From positions 930,001-994,000 of the forward strand of contig NZ_CP061171.1 of NCBI RefSeq assembly GCF_014692875.1: a stretch of 64,000 nt of DNA, given 5' to 3'. Made by a program: the position numbers and the translations under genes. Below the pieces are notes generated by a model that searched no databases, was not told the origin of the DNA, and worked only from the letters and a program-made list of their open reading frames with translations. This DNA is from Pedobacter riviphilus (GTDB lineage: Bacteria > Bacteroidota > Bacteroidia > Sphingobacteriales > Sphingobacteriaceae). Shown piece after piece: positions 17,395 through 26,790 of the stretch (its first letter is position 1; every line of letters begins with the position of its first letter).

Positions 17395-19341
17395 ATGAAT
17401 AAAATGAAAGGCATTGTAATTACAATTGTCACACTGATTTTGGTTAGTAATTTTCTGTATGCTCAGGAATATAAAATACAATCGCCAAACAAAAAGATCG
17501 AATTGTCTTTGGCTTCAAAAACTGATGATGCTTCAAAGAAGTGGTATCTTAAGGTAGACTACCTCCAGGGAGATGCTTATCAGAATGTGATTCCATCTAT
17601 TGAATTAGGGCTTAAGGCCGGGGCGGTTGATTTTGCTTCCAGCATTAAATTCGACCGGGCAGATAAAGCGAAATTAATTAAAGAAACATATACTGCGGTA
17701 CACGGTAAACGTAAATATTGTGCTAACGACGCAACAGAACGCAGTTTCTATTTTAAAGGCAAACAGGGAAAAGGACTCAGTATTACCTTGAGGGCATATA
17801 ATGATGGGATAGCTTTCCGTTATGGCCTGACCGGAAAAAATGGTGAAATTATAGAATTGACCGATGAGCTAACCAGCTATAAAATGCCGGTAAGTGCTGA
17901 AAGATGGTTGCAGCCTTTTAAAACGAGTTACGAGAGCTATTATCCGGTTCAAAGCGGTTCTGTAGCAAAAGGAGAGTGGGGGTATCCTGCATTATTTAAA
18001 AAATCACTTGGAAAGGCTGATTGCTGGATGCTAATAACCGAAGCCGATGTGAATGGTTCATATTGCGCTACCAAACTTGGTAATAAGAACGATCAGGACA
18101 ATTATAAATTGTTATTTCCTGCAGCTTCTGATGGAAATAAGGTGGGTAAGGTAAATCCAACAGTAAGTCTTCCATTCACATCCCCATGGAGAACGGTTAT
18201 AATCGGAGAACTGGGGCAGCTGGTCGAATCTACGCTGGTTGACGATGTTAGTACTCCTACTAAGATAAAGGATGTATCATGGGTACAACCAGGGGCAAGT
18301 TCGTGGATTTACTGGGCATATAACCATGGTACGAAAGATTTTAAAAAGGTGTGCGATTATATCGATCTGGCCGCCCGGATGAACTGGCCTTACACGCTCT
18401 TCGACTGGGAATGGGATGCTATGGGCAATGGTGGAAAATTGGAGGATGCCGTGCGTTACGCCAACAGCAAAGGCATAAAACCCATGATGTGGTATAACTC
18501 TGGTGGTCCGCATAACGGAATATCAGCTACGCCACGTGATAGAATGTTGACCCATGAGAACAGGATGAAGGAGTTTCGCTGGTTAAATGAACTTGGCGTA
18601 TATGGGATTAAAGTAGATTTTTTTGAGAGTGACAAACAAGATATGATGAAATATTATATCGATATCCTGGAAGATGCAGCAAAATTTAAATTGATGGTAA
18701 ACTTTCATGGCGCAACTATTCCCAGAGGCTGGAGCAGAACCTACCCGAATTTAATGAGTATGGAGGCCGTACTCGGTGCAGAGTGGTATAATAACGGGGC
18801 CGAGCTAACAGGAAAAGCCGCTGAGCACAATGCAACCCTGCCTTTTACGCGTAACATCATTGGCCCGATGGATTATACCCCGGTAACCTTTACCAATTCG
18901 CAACATCCTCATATCACAACTTTTGCACATGAGCTCGCCCTGTCTGTGATATTTGAATCTGGTATCCAGCACATGGCCGACAGGCCAGAGGGATTTGATA
19001 ACCTTCCTGATGCGCCTAAGGCATTTTTACGAGAAGTACCGGTGGCCTGGGATGATAGCCGGTTTATATCAGGATATCCCGGGAAAAACATGATTATGGC
19101 CAGGCGTAAGGGAAATGACTGGTATCTGGCTGGCATAAATGGCCTGAATAAACAAGAAGAATTTCAGATTCCGCTCGAATTTTTGAAGACGGGAAAGCGA
19201 TACAAAGCAGTGCTGATTGCAGATGGCGACTACGATTCGGCATTTAACACCACTTACCTTAGCCTAGCTAAAGAAGACCATATTAAGCTGAAGTGGCTTC
19301 CGAGAGGCGGCTTTACCTGTGTGCTTAAGGAAATACAATAA
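17395..19341 (+). CDS. GH97 glycoside hydrolase, retaining type (alpha-galactosidase-like)
   Basis: The 648-residue protein starts at ATG 17395 with a signal peptide ending at LYAQ. It shows the GH97 domain order: N-terminal beta-sandwich (QSPNKKIELSLA), central TIM barrel and C-terminal sheet. The barrel motif YGIKVDFFESD carries an Asp where retaining GH97 enzymes have their nucleophile (inverting SusB-type members lack it), and LMSMEAVLGAEW supplies a Glu suited to acid/base. Retaining members are alpha-galactosidases or beta-L-arabinopyranosidases. It is the last gene of the fucose operon, 49 bp after the dehydrogenase, and is followed by a terminator-like hairpin. A second GH97 lies at 36.4 kb. 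Confidence 0.87.
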   Translation: MNKMKGIVITIVTLILVSNFLYAQEYKIQSPNKKIELSLASKTDDASKKWYLKVDYLQGDAYQNVIPSIELGLKAGAVDFASSIKFDRADKAKLIKETYTAVHGKRKYCANDATERSFYFKGKQGKGLSITLRAYNDGIAFRYGLTGKNGEIIELTDELTSYKMPVSAERWLQPFKTSYESYYPVQSGSVAKGEWGYPALFKKSLGKADCWMLITEADVNGSYCATKLGNKNDQDNYKLLFPAASDGNKVGKVNPTVSLPFTSPWRTVIIGELGQLVESTLVDDVSTPTKIKDVSWVQPGASSWIYWAYNHGTKDFKKVCDYIDLAARMNWPYTLFDWEWDAMGNGGKLEDAVRYANSKGIKPMMWYNSGGPHNGISATPRDRMLTHENRMKEFRWLNELGVYGIKVDFFESDKQDMMKYYIDILEDAAKFKLMVNFHGATIPRGWSRTYPNLMSMEAVLGAEWYNNGAELTGKAAEHNATLPFTRNIIGPMDYTPVTFTNSQHPHITTFAHELALSVIFESGIQHMADRPEGFDNLPDAPKAFLREVPVAWDDSRFISGYPGKNMIMARRKGNDWYLAGINGLNKQEEFQIPLEFLKTGKRYKAVLIADGDYDSAFNTTYLSLAKEDHIKLKWLPRGGFTCVLKEIQ

Positions 19342-19346
19342 ATTTA

Positions 19347-19391
19347 AAGAGCAGGGCTAAATTTCATCTATCTATTTAGTAGCCTGCTCTT
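19347..19391 (+). terminator. Hairpin at the end of the fucose operon
   Basis: AAGAGCAGG pairs with CCTGCTCTT across a loop that contains a second CTAAA/TTTAG pairing. The following sequence (ACCTTTTG) has only a weak T tract. It is positioned 6 bp after the GH97 stop. Confidence 0.55.
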
Positions 19392-19549
19392 ACCTTTTGA
19401 TTTTGCTCACATTTGAGTGGCGGATTAATCCAGATGATTTAACCTAAATACATGAGGCATTGATCCTGGTAGCATTCAATTGATCACATGATAGTACTTG
19501 TGCCACTAATTTTTTGAGGAAACTGTTGTTGCTGCCTTGCTGTCAATTT

Positions 19550-19897
19550 TCAATCATTTCCTTGCTTTATCCAGGTATTTGTAAACCGTATTTTCAATTG
19601 GGTAGCTGTTCCTCCTTTATCTTTAGATGGAAATTCAGTTTCCGAAATATGCTGCTTTCTTTGAGTATACCCCAAAACAAGCCTTTGGGTAACCATTTTT
19701 CCATTTGCATTGTTTACCACATATGTTGGCATCTAATATCTTTTTTAAGCGCTATTGTCTCTTTTTCTCCAGCAGTAAAGTCTAGTGTTTTTCCAGTCTC
19801 TTATTTTTTATCCGCCTCACTTACGGCGTTGTGTTTAACCGTAAATGCGGTTATCGCAACAAGAACAATCGGCAATAGGTATATGTTTTTTCCATAA
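19550..19897 (-). pseudogene. Remnant of a small secreted protein gene
   Basis: On the minus strand three adjacent frames together read as one small exported protein. An ATG at 19895 needs one extra A to join KNIYLLPIVLVAITAFTV (a signal-like helix). That frame runs through an in-frame stop into ETGKTLDFTAGEKETIALKK. After a further one-base shift it continues as PTYVVNNANGKMVTQRLVL and ends at 19550. Two frameshifts and a stop codon mean it cannot be expressed as written. I do not recognise the ancestral family. A plus-strand open frame across the same bases looks like noise. Confidence 0.4.
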
Positions 19898-20181
19898 GTT
19901 TAAAGATGATGCCGCTTCACAAGCAATTTTATGATTCAGATCATCAATAATTTTTTAAAACAAAGATTTTATCTTATTATTTCTAAATATCAACCAATAT
20001 TTATGTGTTTGTCTATACCCCACAAAGTGATTTTTTTTTGTTTTGTAATGTTTTGGTTATTAGAGTCTTGTGTATTTTTTTTCGTGATTTTAAGTTTAAT
20101 AATTTGCCGTCTGAAGCAATATAGTTAACAAAATTTCTCTTCTCTTTATCATTTGAAGCATCCCCAGGTTTCATCTGAAAC

Positions 20182-20189
20182 TATATTTG
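20182..20189 (+). promoter_or_regulatory. -7 box of the second susC promoter
   Basis: TATATTTG matches TAnnTTTG exactly and lies 120 bp before the susC start. No -33 TTTG is found at 19-20 bp; a TTTG at 20152-20155 is too far away, at 26 bp. The TTAACAT repeat of the other susC promoter is absent here, so a different activator is likely, presumably the hybrid regulator downstream. Confidence 0.45.
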
Positions 20190-20309
20190 ATATTCATAAA
20201 GCCAGTAATTAATGGTATACCACGGACTTATTAATGTAATAAAATAAGTGTATGGTAGCTAATAAGTAAATATCATTTTACCGGTCAAACAAACCAAAAT
20301 AAACCAAAT

Positions 20310-23300
20310 ATGAACCAAACAATTTTTATCAGAAAATTGCCAGCTTTTATGCTCTTGGTAATTTTCTTAATGCTCCTGCATTTAAAAGGTTATGCCCAGG
20401 ATCGATTAATTACCGGAAAGGTAGTGGCTAACGAAGATTCCTCTCCTTTATCGGGAGCAACTGTACTACTAAAAGGAAAGAATAAATCAACAGTTACAAA
20501 TGAGCAAGGACTATTTTCCATACTTGCAAAAAAAGGAGATGTTCTCATTTTTAGAGTAGTCGGCTTTAAACAGCAGGAGCTAACGGTAGGTGATGTCAAT
20601 ATCATGAATGTGACCCTAAAGGGTGAACGTACCAATTTGGATGACGTTGTTGTTATCGGTTATGCTAAGATAGCAAGAAAAGATGCGACGGGTTCAATAG
20701 GTTCAATATCTGGAGATGAGTTACGTCAAACACAGCCAACTACTTTTGATCAGGCCCTGCAAGGTAAAGTTGCCGGGGTTGTGGTTCAACAGGTATCGGG
20801 TCAGCCTGGTGGTGGTGTATCTATCCAGATCAGGGGCGTGTCGTCAATAAGCGGTTCTAATTCACCATTGTTCGTTATAGACGGTGTTATTATCCCGCCC
20901 GTAAACGATCCTGGTAATGGGTCGAATCCTTTAAATGCCATCAACCCTGCCGAAATAGAATCAATAGATGTATTAAAAGATGCTTCGGCTACTGCTATTT
21001 ACGGTTCGCAGGCAACCAATGGCGTGGTGGTAATTACCACGAAAAGAGGTAAGGTAGGGGCACCAAGCATAAGTTATGATGTTTATGGAGGTTACCAGGA
21101 AATACCTGGGCGATTACCTACAATAGACTTGCAACAGCTTGCAACATTTATTAACGCCAGGGCTGCAGTTTGGGGTTTCGACGCAAGACCAGAATTTGCC
21201 AATCCACAATATTTAGGTAAAGGTACCGACTGGCAAAAGGAATTGTTCCGTAGAGCACCGATGCAGAATCATACTATTACTCTAAAAGGAGGTGATACAA
21301 GAACGCAATATTTACTGTCAACCTCTTATTTCGACCAGGAAGGTATAGCCCTTGGATCTGATTTTAAAAGGTATTCGGTAAGGTTGAATTTGGATAATAA
21401 AACTACAAACTGGCTAAAAATAGGAACCAGTCTTCAATTGGCCCACGTAGATGAAAACGTAGCGGCAACGGGTAGCAGTGTAATTCTTACCGCGCTAAAC
21501 AATACACCTGATATACCGGTAACCAACTCTGATGGTACCTGGGGTGCGGTTACAAACAACAGTGGCTGGGTACAGCCTTCAGCGAATCCGGTTGCACTGG
21601 CTACCATTATTAAAAACCTGAGAAAGCGAAATCAGATTTTTGGAAATGTGTATGCCGAAATACAAATAGCTAAAGGATTATCATTGAGAAATGAGCTATC
21701 GGGTAATTTTGATTTTACCACCGAAGATTATTTCTCTCCGAGTTATACTTTTGGTAAAGGTACGCCAAGTCAGAATAGTGGTTCTACATCAGCCGGCCAA
21801 AATTTCTATACCGTAATACGTAATTTTCTGAATTACAACCATACTTTCGGAAAAATCAGATTGGATGCCTTGGCTGGGCATGAGTCGCAGGAAAGCACAT
21901 TTCATAATGTTAGTGCCGGCCGTATCAATTTCCCTTCAAACAATGTACAGGCCATTAATGCCGGCGATCCAACCACAGCTACTAACGGAGGCGATAATTC
22001 ATTATCAAACCCGAAAGGTGGTAGTGCGCAGGAATCATACTTCGGCCGTATCAATCTTTCATGGGATGATAAATACCTGTTAACCGGTAATATACGGAGA
22101 GATGGTTCTTCTAATTTCCCTGCTTACAACCGTTGGGTAACTACCTATTCGGGTGGATTTGCCTGGAAAATTAAAAATGAGAAATTTTTGAAAGATGTTG
22201 AAAGTATTAACGACCTGAAACTGAGGTTAGGATATGGACTGACCAACAACCAGGGTATACAGGGAAATACTTTTATCACTCAGCTTACCTCAGTGCCCAA
22301 TGGCCTGTCGGGTACGGCACAATTCCAGAGCAATTTGGCCAACCCGAATGTAACCTGGGAAAAAACAGATTATTACAGTGCAGGAATCGACGCTTCATTT
22401 TTTAATGGCAGGTTAAGTTTTGTACTGGATGTTTATAACCGCCAAACTGACGGACTTTTATTAAAGGTGCCACTTCCTTTATATAGTGGAACTTCGGCAG
22501 GTTATTCGCCTGGAAGTATGGCGGCTCCTTATGTGAATGTTGGTAAGGTGAGCAATAAAGGAGTCGATTTCCAGATCAGTTCTACCAACATCAGTACTGA
22601 AAAATTCAATTGGAAAACTAATTTTACCATCTCCAGAAATGTCAATAAAATAATCTACTTAGGCTCTGGTGGTGATCAGGCCAACTTAAGTACATCATTT
22701 AATAACGATATCATTCAAACAACAGTGGTAGGTCAGCCTATAGGCCAGTTTTATGGTTATCTGTTTGATGGGGTTTTTGCAACGCCACACGATCTTCAAA
22801 CTCATGCCAGGCCAGTTAACTCAACCGGTAATCCTTATCCGGTATCTGCAGCGGGCGGAGGAATCTGGTATGGCGACCGTATGTTTAAAGATTTGAACGG
22901 CGACGGTATTATAGACGCTAAAGACAAAACTTTTCTGGGCTCTCCATTGCCAAAATTCCAGTTTGGTTTCAATAATACATTTACCTACAAAAATTTTGAT
23001 CTGAATGTTTTCTTCAGCGGAAGCTATGGCAACAAAATATTCAATCAGTTAAAGGTATCTCAAACCGATCCGCAAAACAATTCAAGCTATTTTTCGGCAA
23101 TATTAGATTATTCGAGACTGGCTTTAGTAGATCCAAACGGCTCTGCAACAGATGTTAATAACGTGTATGTTACCAACCCGAACACCACTATTGTAAGTTT
23201 GAGAAACGATAACACCAATGGTAATAACCGTCCAAACAGTTTGTTCATTGAGGATGGTTCATTCATAAAATGTAAAAACATTACATTGGGTTACCGCTTG

Positions 23301-23498
23301 TCTGAAAAACTCTTGTCAAAAATACACATCCGTTCGGTGCGGGTATACGGTACAGTGACCAATGCATTTATCATTACGAAATATTCGGGTATGGATCCTG
23401 AAATAGGTTCGTGGAATCCCCTTGCGGCAGGATGGGATAATGGTTATTATGCTCAGCCAAGAGTGTTCACTCTGGGAGCTAATATAACCTTAAATTAA
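20310..23498 (+). CDS. SusC/RagA-type TonB-dependent transporter (main locus)
   Basis: The 1062 residues start with a signal peptide (ending KGYAQ), then the carboxypeptidase-like domain (ITGKVVANEDSSPLSGATV), the NLDDVVVIGYAK box, and a plug domain with LFVIDGVI and VLKDASATAIYGSQAT. The outer-membrane barrel ends in TLGANITLN. It should import oligosaccharides, probably xyloglucan fragments judging by the downstream enzymes. It is the first gene of a long plus-strand unit in which the next gene, susD, starts 30 bp later. Its sequence is clearly different from the susC at 7.5-10.7 kb, so the two loci take up different glycans rather than being recent copies. Confidence 0.95.
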   Translation: MNQTIFIRKLPAFMLLVIFLMLLHLKGYAQDRLITGKVVANEDSSPLSGATVLLKGKNKSTVTNEQGLFSILAKKGDVLIFRVVGFKQQELTVGDVNIMNVTLKGERTNLDDVVVIGYAKIARKDATGSIGSISGDELRQTQPTTFDQALQGKVAGVVVQQVSGQPGGGVSIQIRGVSSISGSNSPLFVIDGVIIPPVNDPGNGSNPLNAINPAEIESIDVLKDASATAIYGSQATNGVVVITTKRGKVGAPSISYDVYGGYQEIPGRLPTIDLQQLATFINARAAVWGFDARPEFANPQYLGKGTDWQKELFRRAPMQNHTITLKGGDTRTQYLLSTSYFDQEGIALGSDFKRYSVRLNLDNKTTNWLKIGTSLQLAHVDENVAATGSSVILTALNNTPDIPVTNSDGTWGAVTNNSGWVQPSANPVALATIIKNLRKRNQIFGNVYAEIQIAKGLSLRNELSGNFDFTTEDYFSPSYTFGKGTPSQNSGSTSAGQNFYTVIRNFLNYNHTFGKIRLDALAGHESQESTFHNVSAGRINFPSNNVQAINAGDPTTATNGGDNSLSNPKGGSAQESYFGRINLSWDDKYLLTGNIRRDGSSNFPAYNRWVTTYSGGFAWKIKNEKFLKDVESINDLKLRLGYGLTNNQGIQGNTFITQLTSVPNGLSGTAQFQSNLANPNVTWEKTDYYSAGIDASFFNGRLSFVLDVYNRQTDGLLLKVPLPLYSGTSAGYSPGSMAAPYVNVGKVSNKGVDFQISSTNISTEKFNWKTNFTISRNVNKIIYLGSGGDQANLSTSFNNDIIQTTVVGQPIGQFYGYLFDGVFATPHDLQTHARPVNSTGNPYPVSAAGGGIWYGDRMFKDLNGDGIIDAKDKTFLGSPLPKFQFGFNNTFTYKNFDLNVFFSGSYGNKIFNQLKVSQTDPQNNSSYFSAILDYSRLALVDPNGSATDVNNVYVTNPNTTIVSLRNDNTNGNNRPNSLFIEDGSFIKCKNITLGYRLSEKLLSKIHIRSVRVYGTVTNAFIITKYSGMDPEIGSWNPLAAGWDNGYYAQPRVFTLGANITLN

Positions 23499-23528
23499 TA
23501 AAACGATTACCGATTTAAAAATAGGTTC

Positions 23529-25124
23529 ATGAAATCAATTAACAAAACGATTATAACCATCCTGTTATTTGCAGTAGCAATTGCAGGGTGTAAAAAGAGT
23601 TTCTTAGACCGTCCGTCTAACTCGCAGATCAGTTCTAATAACTTTTATAAATCAACTTCCGACTTACGGCTTGCCACTGCGAGCTTATATGCTGGTGCGC
23701 AATGGTCGAGATGGAACAGAAGTGGGATGTTGCCGTTTGGCGATGTGCTGGCAGGTACCGGTAGTTTTGCATATAGCCAGGATTTGGTTCAGCTTTTTAC
23801 GCGTACCATTACTGCTCAGAACAGTTACGTTTCAGAAGCCTGGATTAGTTTATACAATGTTATAGGACAATCCAATACGGTTATTAATGCCATAAAGGAG
23901 CAGGCTGATGCGTCAATCCCACAAGCGGATAAAAATGCGGCTATAGCCGAGGCAAAATTTATCCGTGCCATGGCTTATTATTATTTGGCTATTTATTACG
24001 GTGCTGTGCCTATTATTGAAGATAATAGGAAATTGATCGACAACCCACTGCTTAACCGCAATATTATGTCGGATGTTTACAAATTTGCAACTAACGACCT
24101 GACTTATGCGGCACAATACCTGCCTAAAACAGATCAAAAAGGCAGGCTAACAACCTGGTCGGCACAGGGTATGCTGGGTAAAGTATATCTGACGATGGCA
24201 GGTGTAGGCAAAAGTGGTGGTGTACGCAACCAATCTTTGTTAGACAGTGCTAAAAAATATGCAGGCAATGTATGTAAAAACAGTGGATTGACATTATTTC
24301 CAAGCTACTATGATCTGTTTAAGGCGCAAAATAACGATAGTCCGGAATCACTGTTTGCGCTTCAATGGACTGCAGGGGTTGGCTATGCTACGGGTAACGA
24401 TTTGCAAACATGGTATGCACCAACCGGCGAAGTACTTCCTCAAAAAACAGGTGGATGGCAATCTTTAGCGCCAACTTACGATTTATACCGGATGTATTCG
24501 CCTAAAGATACGGTGAGACGAAAAGCGACCATTATGCTTAACGGAGATTTTTATCCTGAATTGAATCAAGCCGCTGGTGGCTATAAGGCCACTGGTACAG
24601 GCATGAAAAAACATATTATTGGTAACGAAAAAGACAACAACGCACCAACTATGGGATCATGGTCTTCTATAGAGCACAACTCGCTACTGAGGTTGGCCGA
24701 TGTGTACCTGGTTTATGCCGAAGCTATTTTGGGTAATAATACCAGCACAAGTGATGCAGATGCGTTATTGTATTTTAATAAAGTGCGTACAAGGGCCGGT
24801 GTAGATCCGGTAACTTCGATAACCCCAAATATGCTGCGGATTGAACGGAGAGTTGAGCTGGCTTACGAGGGCCAATATTGGATAGACCTTGTGAGGTTTT
24901 CTTATTATGATCCAACCAATGCGGTGAAATGGCTTAATGATCAGGATGCTACTCACGGACGGATTGGGTTTACGTATGATCCTGTAACGAAAATAGCGAC
25001 AAGGGATACTACTGCACTACCGTCTACACTTCCGGCCACTATAAGTTCATTTACGTTGCCAATCCCGGCATCAGAGATGACCAGTTCGCCGAAACTTGCA
25101 GAGCCACCCGTACCATATTATTAA
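23529..25124 (+). CDS. SusD/RagB-type glycan-binding lipoprotein (main locus)
   Basis: The 531-residue protein has a lipoprotein signal ending at Cys21 (AVAIAGCKKSFLDRP). AEAKFIRAMAYYYLAIYYGAVPI (TPR region, about 135-160), LADVYLVYAEAIL and RRVELAYEGQYWIDLVRF near the C terminus are typical SusD motifs. It would pair with the preceding SusC as a lid that captures oligosaccharides at the cell surface. It is 30 bp after susC and 23 bp before the glycan-binding protein, an unbroken operon order of susC, susD and accessory binding protein. Confidence 0.93.
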   Translation: MKSINKTIITILLFAVAIAGCKKSFLDRPSNSQISSNNFYKSTSDLRLATASLYAGAQWSRWNRSGMLPFGDVLAGTGSFAYSQDLVQLFTRTITAQNSYVSEAWISLYNVIGQSNTVINAIKEQADASIPQADKNAAIAEAKFIRAMAYYYLAIYYGAVPIIEDNRKLIDNPLLNRNIMSDVYKFATNDLTYAAQYLPKTDQKGRLTTWSAQGMLGKVYLTMAGVGKSGGVRNQSLLDSAKKYAGNVCKNSGLTLFPSYYDLFKAQNNDSPESLFALQWTAGVGYATGNDLQTWYAPTGEVLPQKTGGWQSLAPTYDLYRMYSPKDTVRRKATIMLNGDFYPELNQAAGGYKATGTGMKKHIIGNEKDNNAPTMGSWSSIEHNSLLRLADVYLVYAEAILGNNTSTSDADALLYFNKVRTRAGVDPVTSITPNMLRIERRVELAYEGQYWIDLVRFSYYDPTNAVKWLNDQDATHGRIGFTYDPVTKIATRDTTALPSTLPATISSFTLPIPASEMTSSPKLAEPPVPYY

Positions 25125-25147
25125 TTAGAACATTAAAAATAAATATT

Positions 25148-26596
25148 ATGAAAAAGATAATATACCAAATCTTTTCTTTGTTGGCGCTTTGTCTTATAGT
25201 TACGGCTTTACTGCCGGCCTGTAAAAAAGATGCAAAAGACAAAGGAGCTCCTGTTATTACGAATATCAGGAGCTACGTAGCCTCACCTAATGATACGGTT
25301 TTGAAGAGCGCAGTGGCAAATGGCCAATACGTGGTTATAACCGGCGAAAATCTCAGGTACGCTACCCGGATAAGCTTTAACGGGGTTGATGCCACCTTTA
25401 ATACTGCGCTATTTGCATCTAACAGTGCAGTGGTGCAGATACCTGCCATGGAATATTCAAAACTTGATACGACTAAACTCTATACGGTAGATTATGTAAC
25501 AACAAGTGGTTCTACCACATTTTCGTTTAAACTGGGGCCTGCAGCACCTAAAGTTACAGGCGTATCTAACTTGTATGCTAATCCGGGCGATTCAGTATAT
25601 GTTTTTGGTACAGACTTCTTTTTTGTGAAGCGCTTTTCGTATAGGGGCACAACTATTCAATCGTTTAAATTGAATCCTCTCGGAACTTCCATTGGTTTTA
25701 TTATGCCGGCTACAACAAGCAATGATATCATATCTGTAAGCACTAAAAGTGGCGACGTAAATTTCAAAATAGTGGCAACACCAATTATCGCCAGTGTTTC
25801 GAATGAAAATGCCAACCCGGGCGATTCGGTATATGTTTATGGTACTTATCTAAAAAATATCCAAACGCTAAACTATGCCGGTACTGCAATTACTTCTTTT
25901 AAATCAGCTGCTAACGGAAGTTCGGTAGGATTTATTTTACCTACGCTTACGCATAGTGGACCGGTATCCATTACCACCTCGTTTGGTTCAACCAGTACCA
26001 TATACAATGTAAACGATACAGAAACCGGCTCTATTTCAAATTGGGACAGTAATTTCAACTGGCAATATTGGGGAGCCGGAAAACAGACTCAGGGAGACTC
26101 ACATTTCGCTGGAAATTCAAGTACCTATATGGCTATGGATATTAGCGGGCTATCTCAGGGTGATGGCATGCCATGGACAACCAATATACCAATGAACGGC
26201 GCACAATGGGTGCCGGCAGCGAATATTGCCGATTCGGTTAGTCACTGGGCATTTAAGTTTGAAACCAATATCCCACGAGCATGGAATGGCACTACAGTGA
26301 ATATTGTAACCGGAGTGGGTGGCTTTATAGCCCGGTGGGAGCCATGGCAAAAAACGGCTACTACCACCGCGCCTTATACCACTAAGGGTTGGGTAACGGT
26401 AACTATTCCGTTAACATCATTCCGTAAATCAGATCCAACGCTTGGTGAGGGTAAAGGCGATTCCATCGCTAAAATCGCCGATTTAACAGGACCATCAGGA
26501 AATACCTCATGCATCTTGTATGTACATAACTATGGAACTGCTGCAGGGAGTTTTTACGGGGCCTTCGATAATTTGAGGGTGGTAAGGATTAAGTAA
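25148..26596 (+). CDS. Surface glycan-binding lipoprotein with IPT/TIG repeats (SGBP-B-like)
   Basis: The 482-residue protein has a lipoprotein signal with Cys25 (LLPACKKD). Three Ig-like IPT/TIG units follow (about 35-120, 125-205 and 207-285). Units two and three share the near-identical segment ANPGDSVYV-GT, evidence of internal duplication. The C-terminal 190 residues are rich in Trp and aromatics (WGAGKQTQGDSHFAGNSS, IPRAWNG) and should be the carbohydrate-binding domain, as in the xyloglucan-binding SGBP-B of Bacteroides ovatus. The protein extends this domain from the outer membrane. Its place after susD agrees. Binding specificity is inferred from architecture. Confidence 0.82.
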   Translation: MKKIIYQIFSLLALCLIVTALLPACKKDAKDKGAPVITNIRSYVASPNDTVLKSAVANGQYVVITGENLRYATRISFNGVDATFNTALFASNSAVVQIPAMEYSKLDTTKLYTVDYVTTSGSTTFSFKLGPAAPKVTGVSNLYANPGDSVYVFGTDFFFVKRFSYRGTTIQSFKLNPLGTSIGFIMPATTSNDIISVSTKSGDVNFKIVATPIIASVSNENANPGDSVYVYGTYLKNIQTLNYAGTAITSFKSAANGSSVGFILPTLTHSGPVSITTSFGSTSTIYNVNDTETGSISNWDSNFNWQYWGAGKQTQGDSHFAGNSSTYMAMDISGLSQGDGMPWTTNIPMNGAQWVPAANIADSVSHWAFKFETNIPRAWNGTTVNIVTGVGGFIARWEPWQKTATTTAPYTTKGWVTVTIPLTSFRKSDPTLGEGKGDSIAKIADLTGPSGNTSCILYVHNYGTAAGSFYGAFDNLRVVRIK

Positions 26597-26602
26597 ATTA
26601 AT

Positions 26603-26752
26603 GAAGCTGTATCATAAGTATGAATTGTCATCCTTGAACTTCCCGAAGTTTCGGGACAAGTAATCGAAGGGCCTCTTTTAAATATCTTAAGGCATTTCGA
26701 CAGGCTCAATGTGACAGATATGGTGGGAAACTACAACTTATGATACAGCCTC
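26603..26752. repeat. MITE-like element with 17-bp terminal inverted repeats
   Basis: The ends GAAGCTGTATCATAAGT (26603-26619) and, inverted, GAGGCTGTATCATAAGT (26736-26752) match at 16 of 17 positions and bound about 150 bp with no open frame. Inside is the perfect palindrome TCCCGAAGTTTCGGGA (26641-26656). A decayed copy of the left end appears at 53787-53821. It lies between the glycan-binding protein gene and the first GH5 gene, within the operon. No target duplication is clear. Confidence 0.6.
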
Positions 26753-26790
26753 TTGTAAGCAATAATGGTGTACTTGTTTAAACATAACAT

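Larger units (their letters stand above)
19342..20309. other. Long intergenic region before the large polysaccharide locus
   Basis: The 968-bp gap contains the operon hairpin, the decayed minus-strand gene described separately, a very AT-rich stretch (19930-20130) without coding signs, and the susC promoter box near 20182. No insertion-sequence ends or tRNA are visible. Confidence 0.5.

Noticed and set aside
19514..19897. Plus-strand open frame of 127 codons
   Set aside because: It is the antisense of a decayed minus-strand gene whose joined frames look far more protein-like; its own translation is rich in Phe, Ser and Cys without a domain.
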